Counted from the first letter of the stretch, positions 1 through 10,322 are shown. The stretch: DNA of 64,000 nt from Paramyrothecium sp. XJ0827 (GCA_020881915.1 JAJFPB010000006.1:3782001-3846000); one strand, 5' to 3'. Numbers and translations are program-made. Notes: generated by a model not told the origin, from the sequence alone.

Positions 1-846
1 AGCTGCGTCCCATCGCCGTAAATAAATTGGGTGTACGCTGATGACGGAACGCCGGTTACATTTCGGGTTGATTGCACGTTGAATACATTCGACCATTGCT
101 TCAGGGCCTCGAGCGCGCACTGCGGCCGCACCAGTGTGTCGGCGTAACCGTGCCAGATTTGCATTCGCGGCCGTCGTCCAGTATAGCCGGGATACGAGTT
201 GCGGACAAAGTTGCCCCATTCTTGCGGCGTGTGCTGAAGACCCTGAGCACACGTCTGGTTCGGCGAGAACGGCGTGGCACTCGGGGCGCCGGCAAAGCAA
301 GCATGGGCCACGCCCGAGTAGGCGGCGCCAGCCGCGAAGACGTCTGGATAGGACCCTGCCATCACGTTGGTCATCATGCCGCCGGACGAGGACCCCATAA
401 CAAAGACGCGAGAGGCATCTCCGCTGTATCGCTGCAACGTGTAGTTGACCATGGCCACAATGCCGGCAGCGTCTCCACCGCCGTTGTGGGTCAGGCTGGC
501 CGGGTTATGGACGTCCCAGCAGTTGCTCATGTTTGGCGTGCCCGGGAAGATCAAGATGAACCCATTCGAGTCAGCGTAAGACGGCAGTCTTGTGCCTCTG
601 AACCACTGTTGTGCGTTTCCGCCGCAGGGATGCATCTAACCTCATATGTCAGTTCCACTACCGCACCTTGGGTTTTGTTTTACATACCGCTACAATGATG
701 GCAGGGTTGGTGGCGAGCCTGTCTGGAACATAGATGTACATTTGGATCCTGGTGGGATTGTTTCCCCAGTTCTGCACCTGCTGTAGAGAGGCAGTCAGGC
801 CACAGGTTGCAAAAGCAACGAGGCTGAAGAGAACCTGAAAGAGCAT
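1..846 (-). CDS. Acetylxylan/feruloyl esterase, CE1 PHB-depolymerase type, 3' end cut by window edge
   Basis: Secreted carbohydrate esterase predicted to remove acetyl or feruloyl groups from xylan side chains. The ATG at 846-844 opens a hydrophobic signal peptide of about 19 residues. Exon 1 (846-688) encodes 53 residues. A 52-nt intron (687-636, GTATGT...TTAG) follows, and exon 2 stays open to base 1, giving about 264 residues without a stop. Visible family marks are the nucleophile elbow GSSSGG with Ser about 136, an upstream HPCGG motif that in the family is part of the oxyanion region, and WHGYADTLV, where the family has its acid residue. The catalytic His and any CBM1 module would lie beyond the left edge. 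A TATA box sits 92 bp upstream of the ATG. The CE1 family call is firm; acetylxylan versus feruloyl specificity cannot be decided from this fragment. Confidence 0.88.
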
Positions 847-937
847 TTTGGAAGTCCAATGAGTAGAGTCAGTGTTTAGTTGAGCAAGGAGGATTTGTCT
901 TAAGGGGAAAGCTTTCGCATTGACGGTTGCTGAATCG

Positions 938-945
938 TATATATA
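938..945 (-). promoter_or_regulatory. TATA box of the CE1 esterase gene
   Basis: TATATATA lies 92 bp upstream of the esterase start codon on the minus strand, a normal spacing for a fungal TATA-containing, inducible gene. Confidence 0.5.
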
Positions 946-2187
946 CACTCCAGCCTTGCAAGTGATTGTCGTCCGCACAAGATTAGCCGAAGGGGTCGGC
1001 AATCAACATCGGCAGCAACCATCCTGCTTGGGTGAGCCTGTCTCTCTTCTCAGAGTATTCGGCACTAGAGTACGGCAATCCCACCAACGCCGTGACGTCG
1101 ATTGAGTGCCTTGGAGTATGCCGGCAGTAGGGAACGGTACCAAAGATCGTACAGTGGTTCCTGCAGGTGATGAACATGTCTGGTTCCATTGGAGCCAAGG
1201 TTGCCTCGGCTGATGTACACAGTCGATCTCGGGCTTGGTTAGCTGGGGCTGCAGCATTGTTTGGTTACGGAACTGCAGCTCCGGGCCGAGGCCGCAATAC
1301 TGAGCATGCCCCACACCACGAATCGATACGGAAATTAGCCTCGCAGTGCCTCCGTAGTGAGTGTCAAAATGAAAAGCGTCTGAAGGAATGCAGGTAAACC
1401 GCCAAACGAGCTCCATGATGCTAGTGCTTGTGCTGGAAAAAGTGCCTAGGCACAAGGAAAGGAGGGGTCGGTCGTCAAGAATGCGGGGATCTCCCAAGAT
1501 TAGTTGGCCGTTAACACCCGTGTTATGAGTCTGCAGCTGTTTCTAGTTACTGTGTTGGGATTCGTGGGCTCTGTTAGTTGACTTCCTCTTTGGAAGCATT
1601 TAGCCGAGACAATGTCACTTCCAGGTTAGCAGGAATACTACGATGCTTCTTGTGACCACCGTTTAATGTTGTAAAAGTTAGTTCTGACTTGGTATTGGCG
1701 TATTATCACATTATCACTCACGACAAGCTGGGAAATATGCAATTTTGTGCAGAGAACTGTATTGGTCTATCTGATACCCGTCAAGAGAGAGGGGCTTTCA
1801 TGGTGAAGTGGTTGGTACTAGGGGCAAAAAGAAAGCAGATTTTTTTGTGGTTTTGTTGGTTAAGAGGCATCCGTGTGAAAGAGCGGCAGGCTTTGGTGGT
1901 CTCTGCCTTGCTCATATATGGATCCTGTAGATGATCGATGGTGCTGTGTCATTTGCTGTTCTGCGCACGGGGGGGGAAGGGGGTGTCTGGAGATCGCTAG
2001 GATCAATCCATGATGGTTGCTTTTTTTTTTTTTTTTTTTTTTTGTCGCGGATAGTTCCTCATGAAAGACTAATGGTTAGCCTCTGTGAATCTATCAACGA
2101 TCATTTTCAACGCAAAAGGGGAAGAGTTGATTGGCCTTGAAGGCCGAGAGATACTCTGGCTGAGAACCAGGAGGTTTAGGCATTCGT
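946..2187. other. Intergenic stretch with a poly(T) tract
   Basis: No convincing gene. A 164-codon open frame on the minus strand (1497-1003) begins at TTG, shows no domain, and competes with open frames in both other minus frames, so I do not call it. A run of 23 T residues occupies 2021-2043. The left end contains the CE1 esterase promoter. Confidence 0.5.
2021..2043. repeat. Poly(T) 23-mer
   Basis: An uninterrupted homopolymer of 23 T on the plus strand. It could be a replication-slippage site, or a poly(A) scar of a retroposed sequence on the minus strand, but no flanking retro-sequence was recognised. Confidence 0.9.
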
Positions 2188-2610
2188 TTACCTCCCCTCT
2201 TCCGCCCTTCGCTTTTTCTCCGCCTCCACGGTCTTGCAGGTCAAACACATAGCGATCTCTTCATATGTGTTGCTGGTGTAACGCTCGCCGCAGGCTCCAT
2301 ACGCGAGCCCGTTTTCTTCGACAAATTTGCACTTGTTGTATTTGACTTTTTTCATCTGTGACCTAGACGGTCCAGAGATCATGCCGCAGTTGAGGCACTT
2401 GTGGCCTGGGAACTCGTCGCAGCACATGTTCGCGGCTGCGTACTGCTTTTTTACAAGGCGGTTTGGGTGGAGTTGTGTTGCGGAGGAGAGAGAATTTGAG
2501 GTTGACTGTCGATTTGGGTCGTGTCGTTGTTGATGCGTGTTGCAAGAGTTGTGGATTGCTTTGCTCGTATCTTGCAGTGGTGCTGATTGTTTTGATTCAG
2601 AAGAATACAT
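2188..2610 (-). CDS. Small cysteine-rich hypothetical protein, probable zinc-binding
   Basis: A single-exon ORF of 140 residues from an ATG at 2610. The first half (about 60 residues) is Ser/Gln/Asn/His-rich and low in complexity. The second half carries regularly spaced cysteines: CC, then CLNC, a KC, a CG and finally CLTC near residue 122. Two CxxC pairs suggest a zinc-binding fold. The last 15 residues are charged (EAEKKRRAEEGR). No signal peptide or membrane segment is present, so it is likely intracellular. I do not recognise the family. The orderly Cys spacing argues that the frame is real, but no splice signals or close gene neighbours help confirm it. Confidence 0.55.
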   Translation of the reverse strand: MYSSESKQSAPLQDTSKAIHNSCNTHQQRHDPNRQSTSNSLSSATQLHPNRLVKKQYAAANMCCDEFPGHKCLNCGMISGPSRSQMKKVKYNKCKFVEENGLAYGACGERYTSNTYEEIAMCLTCKTVEAEKKRRAEEGR

Positions 2611-3357
2611 TACTGCAAAATTTGAAGATTTAAATAAGATTTCTGCTTGTGTTAATTCACTGTGAATTTGCGAAGCAATTTATACGCTTCGCCTTGAGTA
2701 TCACATTTCTCCTCTGTGTTTCTCAGAACAATCCCGTTCAGACGAAAACAATGGCCATGTTCCGAGGTTCGCCAGGAAGCCCAAGGGTGTACCATATGAC
2801 AAGTGAATCACATACCACTTCCTGATTATCAGTCTTCCTATTCATCCTGAACAATGACACGCTGTTGCGTACACGGGGCTTTGTGAGATGGAACAATTAG
2901 TGTACCACGAAACGCTGCATGGTACCTTTGTAATCCAGAAAGGCTGTTCCATAGAACACTAGCAGAATTGTAACATGGCAAACTGAGCGGGTGAGGTGCC
3001 GTTTCAACGCTGCTGTCCTGTAGATGGTCTGCGCGTTACAGTCCAGCCCAGCCCGTCGGGGTTTATGTGTGCCATACAGACTTAGTGTAGTAGCTTGGCC
3101 ACAGCTTCAACTATTCTCGAATGACCCGTATATAAAAAGCAAGCAAAAAAGCGAAGAGGGAAACTAGTCGAGTAGCTCACTGATCATTAACTGAGTGCTG
3201 CTCTAGTTTTCTTCGATGCTAAACGATGCTTACCAGGTTGGTGGCTCGCCAACGACGAGCAAGCATGTCTCTCACGGCGAAAATCGGTGCACCGAACAAA
3301 GGATGTGGCACGGCAATGTCAAAAAAATAAGGCCAATCTGCAAAAGAAGAAAGCAAT
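2611..3357. other. Intergenic, nothing recognised
   Basis: AT-leaning sequence upstream of the small Cys-rich gene. A run of seven A at 3321-3327, which is T7 on the minus strand, lies about 30 nt beyond the tRNA gene and could act as its Pol III terminator. No open frame with recognisable features was seen. Confidence 0.5.
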
Positions 3358-3438
3358 GCGTAATCTGGGAATCGAACCCAGGGCTCCCCGACGTTGCTCG
3401 GATGGCAACGGAGAATTTTACCACTAAACCAATTACGC
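3358..3438 (-). tRNA. tRNA-Gly (anticodon GCC) with a short intron
   Basis: The 81-nt minus-strand gene folds as a cloverleaf. The acceptor arms GCGTAAT and ATTACGC pair perfectly, the A-box region reads TGGTTTAGTGG, and the B-box GGTTCGAATCC sits in a perfect CTGGG/CCCAG T-stem. The anticodon GCC is at plus-strand 3406-3404. The anticodon arm is about 11 nt too long for a normal 7-nt loop. Pairing CTCCG with CGGGG leaves an 18-nt loop, which fits a small intron just after the anticodon, the usual place for nuclear tRNA introns. The exact intron edges are inferred. Confidence 0.85.
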
Positions 3439-3694
3439 TGATTGTGGAGTTGTGATGTTGTGATCGGAATCGGAAGTGCTCTAAGACATGTTGCGGGCCT
3501 AAGAGTGTGATCCGCGTGCTAGGAAGATGGGCATACAGAATGTGAGTTGAAGACATTCGCCTCGGACTTGCGAGGTTGTTAAATATGATGACCCATACTC
3601 TAAGAAATTATAGACTACGTTTGAAATGGAAATTCTCTGCTGGTTCTATTCGGTTACCATCTTCTGAAGGTGTCTCTTCGCATTCTAATATCGT

Positions 3695-4240
3695 TCACTC
3701 TAAGAGCGGCAGGTCCTTGAGCATCTCCACAAAATACAGATCGTTGGCCGTGGCTTCCTTTTCATAAGCCTGCTGCGGGAATGGCACCAGCTCTCCGGTC
3801 TCTTGATACCCACGTCGCTTGTACCACGAAATGAGTTCTTTTCTCGTCGAAAGCGCGTTCAAACCGACTCGGGTCGCGCCCCAGGCTTTCTGGGAGTGCC
3901 TCTCTGCGTGCTCCAGAACTTGACGGCCTGTACCGCCTTGCTGATGCTGAGGCTCGATGGCGAGCAAGGACAGGCGAGCATACTGGTCGGCAATTCGAGC
4001 AATGCATACAGTGCCGACGGTTTGACTCTGTTCGTTGGTGGCGATGAGAAATCCACAGTTTGGAGTGTTGATTCTGGCTCGAATGAGCTCAATGTCGATG
4101 CTGAAGTTGGCAGAAAGCTCCATGTCTCCTGTCCAGTTGGGCCGACTATCTTCGGCACGGAAAGCTCGGTGTATGATTTCTTGCATTTCCGGAGCCTCTT
4201 GTTCAGTCGCGAAGCGGAATTGGAGGTTGCTAGTCGACAT
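3695..4240 (-). CDS. GNAT-family N-acetyltransferase
   Basis: A single-exon ORF of 181 residues from ATG 4240 to TGA 3695, the typical length of a one-domain GNAT enzyme. The N-terminal half has the usual FRFATEQEAPEMQEIIHRAF opening. The acetyl-CoA-binding motif A is visible at residues about 92-110 as LSLLAIEPQHQQGGTGRQVL, with the QxxGxG loop that holds the pyrophosphate. It is followed by the W-G-A-T-R-V-G-L-N strand and by WYKRRGYQETGE, the typical motif B tail. The protein lacks a signal peptide, so it probably works in the cytosol. The substrate cannot be read from sequence; small amines or antimetabolite detoxification are typical for fungal relatives. Confidence 0.85.
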   Translation of the reverse strand: MSTSNLQFRFATEQEAPEMQEIIHRAFRAEDSRPNWTGDMELSANFSIDIELIRARINTPNCGFLIATNEQSQTVGTVCIARIADQYARLSLLAIEPQHQQGGTGRQVLEHAERHSQKAWGATRVGLNALSTRKELISWYKRRGYQETGELVPFPQQAYEKEATANDLYFVEMLKDLPLLE

Positions 4241-5281
4241 TGTGGCGTATGCGAATGATAATACGGGGTAGAAAACTATTTGGTTGAGGTTCTCGAGAAT
4301 CCAGAAAATAGTGTGGTATTGTGTTTTTGCCGCCGGTTCTCATACAGCCACTAGGCGAATCCTGAAGGTTTCGAAAGGCGCGCATCAAGCATGTTGATAC
4401 AGAGAAGGCCATGTTAACCTAAGGGCGCGCTATTGACATGTCTATCCAACCGTGCACGACGTGGTGGGTTTACCCCGGCATAGATAAGGAAGTCTTTGCA
4501 AACTTGAGCTCTAGGATTCAGTCATTCAATGCGAAGAACCGCATTTTCAATACAATCACATCCTCTAAGTTTCCTTGTGACGCCGTTTTGTCCGTGCTGA
4601 ACATTTCCTTGAACTGCTTTGAACGGACTAACGGTCCCGGGTGCGAACGGTCAGGAGAGGTGTTATGTGGTTCGCAATCTTTACTCATAATTGAACTCTG
4701 GATGGGAACCCACCCCACAGCCATATAGCATCTTTGGACGATGCTCAAAGACCGTTGTTCACATGCACTCGGCTCAGGGTAGGACAGGGGAAACGAGAAT
4801 AGGGCACCTTTTACGCTAACCTCTCCGAGTTGGAACAAGGGGCAGATCTGTCTTGAACGGCCCTAGGCCATCGCTTGTGGCTGAGCGCGGCGTTGGCCTT
4901 CGCACCGACCATGTTGGCGCTGATGTCAAGATCAACACGGGCGGCCCAAAAGCACCGTCCCCAGGCATCCTTCGGCATCACATCAGACAGGGCCGCCCCT
5001 TGATTACGTAGGCGAGACGGCGAGACCCTGCTGAGCCCCTACCAGAAAAGGGCGCGCTTTGGCCGAGGCTCCGCAGTGTGACCTGCATCGCCTCGCTCCA
5101 GGTGATCGACGCGCCCGGATTCTTTGCGTAACGCCGCTGACCGAGCACTGATGAGACGCGAGGAGCGAAGGCTGCTGCGGCCAGGCTTCAGGTCTTAAGG
5201 GAGGGCCAGTCCACTTGTTTTCTTGCTCAACTCACTCTTGTATACCGCTTCACATTTGTGATTTTCCCGTGTTCAACTGCA
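4241..5281. other. Intergenic, probable promoter of the PPxY membrane protein
   Basis: No supported gene. The stretch 4840-5210 is GC-richer than its surroundings but has no long coding frame. Open frames of 96-106 codons in both directions at 4438-4838 overlap each other and show no motif. Confidence 0.4.
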
Positions 5282-5665
5282 ATGCCTTCACTTGCACTTC
5301 TTCCCAGATGGGACAGCGATTGGGACGACGACTTCGACAAAGCGTGGAGGGCCGTCCCCGTCGCCGCCATTGTCGCGCCAATCATTGTGGGCGTCATCAT
5401 TATCATAGCGGTGGTGCTTCTTGTCGTGCGACGGCGCCGCAGGCGAGCACAGTACGCCCACCAATACAATCCCTACAACACATCTACCTACAATAACCGT
5501 CCGTCAAACTACCCGAGTACGGGGCACGCACAAGCAGACACAAGCGACTTGCGGGCTCCTCCGCAGGCGTATGCTGGTGACCGGCAAGAGGACGGAGCAT
5601 TAGCGCCGCCTCCGAGCTATCAAGCGAGCATGGCAAACGACCCAGGGCCTGGGAAAACTCGCTAA
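5282..5665 (+). CDS. Small single-pass membrane protein with a PPxY motif in its tail
   Basis: A single-exon ORF of 127 residues. The start is placed at the first ATG of the frame (5282). A short acidic N-terminus (WDSDWDDDFDKAW) is followed by one strongly hydrophobic helix of about 23 residues (residues about 27-49), then six arginines that act as a stop-transfer signal. This predicts N-out/C-in topology. The 70-residue tail is rich in Tyr, Asn, Pro and Gln and contains APPPSYQ, a PPxY motif of the type bound by WW domains of Rsp5/Nedd4 ubiquitin ligases. Many fungal tail-adaptor proteins share this plan. I do not recognise a named family; a role as ligase adaptor or cell-surface sensor is inference. 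Confidence 0.6.
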   Translation: MPSLALLPRWDSDWDDDFDKAWRAVPVAAIVAPIIVGVIIIIAVVLLVVRRRRRRAQYAHQYNPYNTSTYNNRPSNYPSTGHAQADTSDLRAPPQAYAGDRQEDGALAPPPSYQASMANDPGPGKTR

Positions 5666-6583
5666 AGGGCGCCGAAAGGCGCATGCTCGTGGGGGCCCTG
5701 GCGGCGCGTTAGCGCTGACGGCTGAAGCCGAATCCACTCGAGCCAAGATGAGACCGGAATGACGATGATTTTGGAAGTTCTTTTGGAACGATTAGCGCGA
5801 ATGACAATGGCAAGCAAGCCAGGGGCGTTGAGGGTTTCTATTTTGAGAGGGACGGATGGCGTTATATTCAACCGGTTACAAGTCACGAAGCAATTCAAAC
5901 GTGTTTTCAGGCGTACTATAGCGACAACGGGTTCACAGCTTTTTAGTTCTATTCCAAGCTATCGCGTGTTGAACAAATACCTCCGCATGGCGTGTGGAGC
6001 ATGTTTTGGTGCTCGGCATCAGCCGTGAAACGTACTCCCTCGATAACCACGCGAGGTTTGAGGAACACTGTGGAGATGGGCTCCAGGGGTATGTGGAAGG
6101 CAAGGATTTCTGCGCATCAAAGTGCCGGGACATACGTGTTAGGCGTGCATCACGGTCATTCAGCAGCATGCCGAGGTGATTGTCGAACCAGATTCACACA
6201 AGCATATCTCTAGGTAATTTGCGCAAACACGGCCCAGTTAACTGCAAACGTTTGCTCGGCCTGGTGCGCACCCCGAGGAAGGGCTGCGACAACCAGCGTC
6301 GACCGCCTCCCCACGGAAGCTCGGTTCACTGTGTCTGGACGTTATTGGTCCTTCTAGAATTTGTGTGGTGCCGGCGCCGCAGGGTCTTGCTGTGGCCCGT
6401 CCCGACCGCCAATTGCATTGTCGGGCCCTTGCGGATTTGCAACTACAAGGGCTAGCGCTGCCCACTTTACAACGTACGATTCCCGCTGATGAGGTTATGC
6501 CAGGTCATACGATATCTCGTGGGCAAGATTTTCACCGTGGAATCCTCAAAAGTCTGCTCCGATTCCGCGTTCATCCGATGTTT
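5666..6583. other. Intergenic, flavohemoglobin upstream region
   Basis: No supported gene. Short open frames in several phases overlap each other. The right end provides the flavohemoglobin promoter. Confidence 0.45.
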
Positions 6584-6590
6584 TATATAG
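6584..6590 (+). promoter_or_regulatory. TATA box of the flavohemoglobin gene
   Basis: TATATAG in a T-rich context lies 83 bp before the flavohemoglobin ATG. Confidence 0.5.
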
Positions 6591-6666
6591 GTTGGGGTGT
6601 TATGGCCAATACAGGAACACATTGATAGACAAATAGACAATATCTGTTAAGCAAGAAAATTGGGCC

Positions 6667-7905
6667 ATGGCTTTGACGTACAAGGAATCAACCATCGTTC
6701 GAGCCTCGGTGCCCATACTGAGGGAACATGGCGAGACCGTGTCCCGTGTCTGCTACAGCAACCTGCTCCGCGCCCACCCAGAGCTCAACAACCTCTTCAA
6801 CACAACCAACCAGGCCAATGGCCGGCAGCCCCGGGCCTTCACCGCGGTGATCCTCGCCTTTGCGTCCAACATCAACCACATGAGCGAGCTGATCCCCAAG
6901 TTCGAGCGCATGTGCAACAAGCACTGCTCGCTCGGCATCCGCCCGGAGCACTACGATGTCGTCGGCAAGTTCTTGCTTCAGGCTTTTGCGCAGATCCTTG
7001 GCCCCAAATGGACCCCGGAGTTGCACGCGGCGTGGGCCAAGGCGTACTCGATGCTTGCCAAGATGCTCATGACGCGTGAGCAGCAGATGTACCGAGATTT
7101 CGGCAATTGGCAGGGCTGGCGGACATTCCGCATCGCACGAAAAGAGCTTGAGGTGGACCGCATATGTTCGCTCTACCTGGTGCCTGCCGATGGCCAGGCC
7201 CTACCATCATATCACCCTGGACAGTATGTGACACTGCGCTTGAAGGACCCATCGACCGGGCGCTTCCAACTCCGCCAGTACTCTCTTTCAGACGTTGCAG
7301 TCCCTGGTCATTACCGCATAACGATAAAAAGAATCCAAGGCGACAAGGTGACTGAGCCTGGAGTCGTTTCGTGTCTACTAGACGATGCGCAGGTTGGCGG
7401 CACATTAGAGTTGTCTCATCCTACGGGAGAGTTTCAGCTCGACCCAGACAGCTCCAGCACACCAGTCGTCCTAATATCAGCGGGTATTGGCGCGACGCCC
7501 GTCTTCCCTATCCTCAACCATTTGAGCCAAAGTGGCCAGAACCGGCCTATTAGCTGGATCCATTGTTCACCAGGCAAAGCGCCGTTCGAAGACCAGGTAA
7601 GGCAGCTGGCCAAGCAGAGGCCAAACGTGCGGATCAAGTTCTTCAGAAGCCGAGCGACAGCCTGGGACGATGTCAATCAGTCGGAAGATTATGAGATCGG
7701 ACGTATGGACCTTACAAATATTGGTCTGGACAAGCTGCACTTAGATCACCGCGGGGCTGAATATTTTATCTGCGGACCGGAGGCTCTGATGGAGGACATG
7801 ACGAGGTTTCTGCGTGTGCAGAATGTTGACGCGGGACGAATCAAATGCGAACTGTTTACAACGGGAGACTTGGAGTTCAAAACTTACGGCGTAGGTGGTA
7901 AATAG
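6667..7905 (+). CDS. Flavohemoglobin, nitric oxide dioxygenase
   Basis: A cytosolic enzyme that turns NO and O2 into nitrate using NAD(P)H and FAD, protecting against nitrosative stress. The 412-residue single-exon ORF starts at ATG 6667 in a good context. Residues 1-145 form the globin domain: Phe44, distal Tyr30 and Gln54, and proximal His86 in KHCSLGIRPEHY match the positions of the bacterial Hmp family. Residues 150-260 form the FAD-binding barrel with RQYSLSD. Residues 260-412 form the NAD(P)H domain with SAGIGATPVFPIL, YFICGPEALM and ELFTTGD. All key residues are present and the length is normal, so the enzyme should be active. Lack of introns is common for this gene in fungi. Confidence 0.96.
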   Translation: MALTYKESTIVRASVPILREHGETVSRVCYSNLLRAHPELNNLFNTTNQANGRQPRAFTAVILAFASNINHMSELIPKFERMCNKHCSLGIRPEHYDVVGKFLLQAFAQILGPKWTPELHAAWAKAYSMLAKMLMTREQQMYRDFGNWQGWRTFRIARKELEVDRICSLYLVPADGQALPSYHPGQYVTLRLKDPSTGRFQLRQYSLSDVAVPGHYRITIKRIQGDKVTEPGVVSCLLDDAQVGGTLELSHPTGEFQLDPDSSSTPVVLISAGIGATPVFPILNHLSQSGQNRPISWIHCSPGKAPFEDQVRQLAKQRPNVRIKFFRSRATAWDDVNQSEDYEIGRMDLTNIGLDKLHLDHRGAEYFICGPEALMEDMTRFLRVQNVDAGRIKCELFTTGDLEFKTYGVGGK

Positions 7906-8589
7906 AGACATGTTAAATCAACTGTTATTCGACTTCATTGATACCCTGCTACTTTATTTATATTTGATATCTTGCTAATGATACCTTCATAAGGCTAGGG
8001 GTTAGTCAGGTGAGCAAACCAGAGACAGGGCATGGGCTTGGCGGGGATTCCACGATACCGTTATTCCAACACACCGCCTCTACAAGCAGCTGCCCTTGCT
8101 TCTGTGATGGCTGTGAAATGAGTTATAGGCTCAGAAGAAACCTGTTTTGCATGCATTTGTGAGCCGTCATTTGTTCACGCATAGGGCGGCAGCGGCATTG
8201 AAATCATGGCAGGCCCTCCAGTCAATTACCAAGGCTCGCGAGGACTATACACAAAGGCAAAAGTAGAGGCGACGGCTTAATAGCCCCCAACAGGAAAGTA
8301 AGTCAGTGTACACGGCGTAATCCGAGAGGTCTACACCACCCGGTGCCAAAAAGGGCACGAGGCGTGGCCGCCCTCCCATTAATCACATTAATGATTAGCA
8401 ATCCATACAAACGCAGAATTGCGTGAGCAAATGAGGCCAAGATCCGTCTCCATGAGCAACACTTTTTGTGGACCAACTCCTCATCTATTCGATATATAGT
8501 GTAGTTAAATCTATAATCTGGAAAATCTTCGAGGTGCCCACTTGCGAGCACCACCATCGGCCAAACCTCGAAACCACATTCTATACAGC
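7906..8589. other. Intergenic between flavohemoglobin and GST 3' ends
   Basis: The two genes converge here. This holds their 3' untranslated regions and no recognised feature. Confidence 0.5.
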
Positions 8590-9457
8590 TTAGTTTTCCC
8601 TCTGGAGCCATGGCTCGCATGCCTTGTAGAGGGCAATGATTTCGGGCCACTCCTCGAGTCTCTTGAACTCATCGTCTCCCACCAGCCTCCTGATAAAGTG
8701 CAGAAATCCGACAAGAATGAAGTCGGCATACGAGACTATATGCAGTCAGCGTGTGGGGTCTCACAGCGGCGGAAGCTCGATGCTTTTGTGGCTACATCCA
8801 ATGCGAAGAGGGCTTACCTTTATCGCCCAGAACGAAAGGGCCCTGGTTTTCCTTCAGAAAGTCGGCAATCTCAGCAAACTGCTGCTTACTCGCGGCCCAT
8901 GCCTGTTCACCCCCCTTCTGCTCTCTCATCTCCTCGAGACTCATATCGAACCATGACTTCCTAGTCCGGTTGAAATACTCGGCGCTCACGTCACTAAGTA
9001 CAACCTTTGGCACCTGGGGCAGTAAGTTGGCCAACAGCTTGTCGAACGCGTTGGTAACCAGTGTGTAAGCACGCTGCGTGGCGGGGTCGTCCAGGTGAAG
9101 GGAGGGATACTGCGGCGCTGGGTAACGCTGCTCAAGCTCCGTGATGATGAGCTTGGAGTTCATGCTGTACGTCCCGTCTGGGAAGCGGACGGCGGGAATT
9201 GTCCATGGCGTCTGATCGTCGTCGCCGGGCGGCAGGCCCACGGATTTGAGTGTCGGCGCTACATCTGGGTACTCGAGCCATTTGGTCTCATAGTCTATTC
9301 CCTTGTAGTTCAAGGCAAGACGTGCTGTGTTATGTTAGCTGCCCAGCCGCTAATGACTGCATCCATGAAGCTTACTTTTCCAGGGGTTCAGAGACCAGCA
9401 AGCACAGCCCTTGTCTTTGCTTGGGATGTCGAAAAGTACAAACTTGCCCTCAGCCAT
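8590..9457 (-). CDS. Glutathione S-transferase, etherase-like (GTE) class
   Basis: Three exons, 9457-9376, 9324-8818 and 8735-8590, encode 244 residues. The introns are 51 nt (GTAAGC...CACAG with a CTAAC branch site) and 82 nt (GTAAGC...TATAG), and the phases match. The N-terminal thioredoxin fold opens MAEGKFVLFDIPSKDKG and runs into WSLNPWKTRLALNYKG and TKWLEYPD, the signature of fungal GSTs related to bacterial beta-etherases LigE/LigF. TIPAVRFPDG and SMNSKLIITELEQ supply the cis-Pro and the gamma-glutamyl-binding Ser loop. The C-terminal helical domain ends VSYADFILVGFLHFIRR...YKACEPWLQREN. The role is probably glutathione conjugation or ether cleavage of plant phenolics or xenobiotics. 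The substrate is unknown. Confidence 0.9.
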
Positions 9458-9827
9458 GTTGTTCCAAGAATATCAAGAAGAGGTGAAGAGATGGCAACGC
9501 GCTGGCAAATCACGCTCAGAGACGATGAGGATGATTCATGCAAAGATTTCGTGCGGCCCGCCTGGTTTTATCTTTCAGCGCTGCCCTCTGCGGATTCGTT
9601 GCATTATTAATAATCATGCAGTCCTGCTGTGGTCAACGTTACCCGCGGCACCTAAAATTAGCGGTCCCACCATCGCTTGGTCTCTAGAAGGGCGTCATTG
9701 ACCACAAGTGATCCACAATGACAATCCGGCAGTCTTGAACTGGAAAAGACATTGATATTACAAACAGACCGGTTTATTAGAAATAGAAGCAGGATAGAGA
9801 GAAAAAAAAACTAATAACAGTAAGTAC

Positions 9828-10283
9828 TTATGAGCTATGTTTCTTTCTCCTCTTTCTAAAAAAAAAACCATTCAAGTGCAGCTGAATGACCCCATCCGCC
9901 TCACGCTTGTGAGGACCTCTACCTCTTCGATGTTCTTTTATCAGATCTTTTAAATGCTCAACGCTCAACGGGTCCTCATGGCGAAGCTTGGGTAAAACAG
10001 TATCTGAGACGGAAATCGTGGCCGTCACAAAAGCCTTCGCGAGTGGCACTTTATAATCATGACTGTTGATACTCGTCCTTTCACGTAGGATTAACTGCGT
10101 AAAGTCAACCGCGTACTTAGCAGGCCAGCCATGCCTACACCTGTCTGAAGCGCTATCTTCCGCAAGTGCCTGTTCGAAAAACGCTTGTATGGATTCATGT
10201 GAGTCATTCGCAGGCTCGCCGGTGTGTAATCGGATATCCCTTCTAAATTGATTTATTCCATAAATCCCCTCCAGATATACCAT
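9828..10283 (-). CDS. Uncharacterised ORF, possibly a gene remnant
   Basis: An open frame of 151 residues from an ATG at 10283. Coding-like sequence in the same frame continues some 16 codons upstream of that ATG before a stop, as if the 5' end had been lost. The product is soluble, moderately basic, and ends in a Phe/Lys/Arg-rich tail encoded by poly(A)-like DNA. I recognise no domain. It abuts the truncated start of the HET-domain relic on the other strand, so both may be debris of one rearrangement. Confidence 0.25.
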   Translation of the reverse strand: MVYLEGIYGINQFRRDIRLHTGEPANDSHESIQAFFEQALAEDSASDRCRHGWPAKYAVDFTQLILRERTSINSHDYKVPLAKAFVTATISVSDTVLPKLRHEDPLSVEHLKDLIKEHRRGRGPHKREADGVIQLHLNGFFFRKRRKKHSS

Positions 10284-10322
10284 GTAGTCCGGACGATGGC
10301 TTCCTTCAGATATCTTCTTTAG

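Noticed and set aside
1003..1497. 164-codon minus-strand open frame
   Set aside because: Starts at TTG, no domain, competing open frames in both other phases, and no splice model giving a consistent protein.
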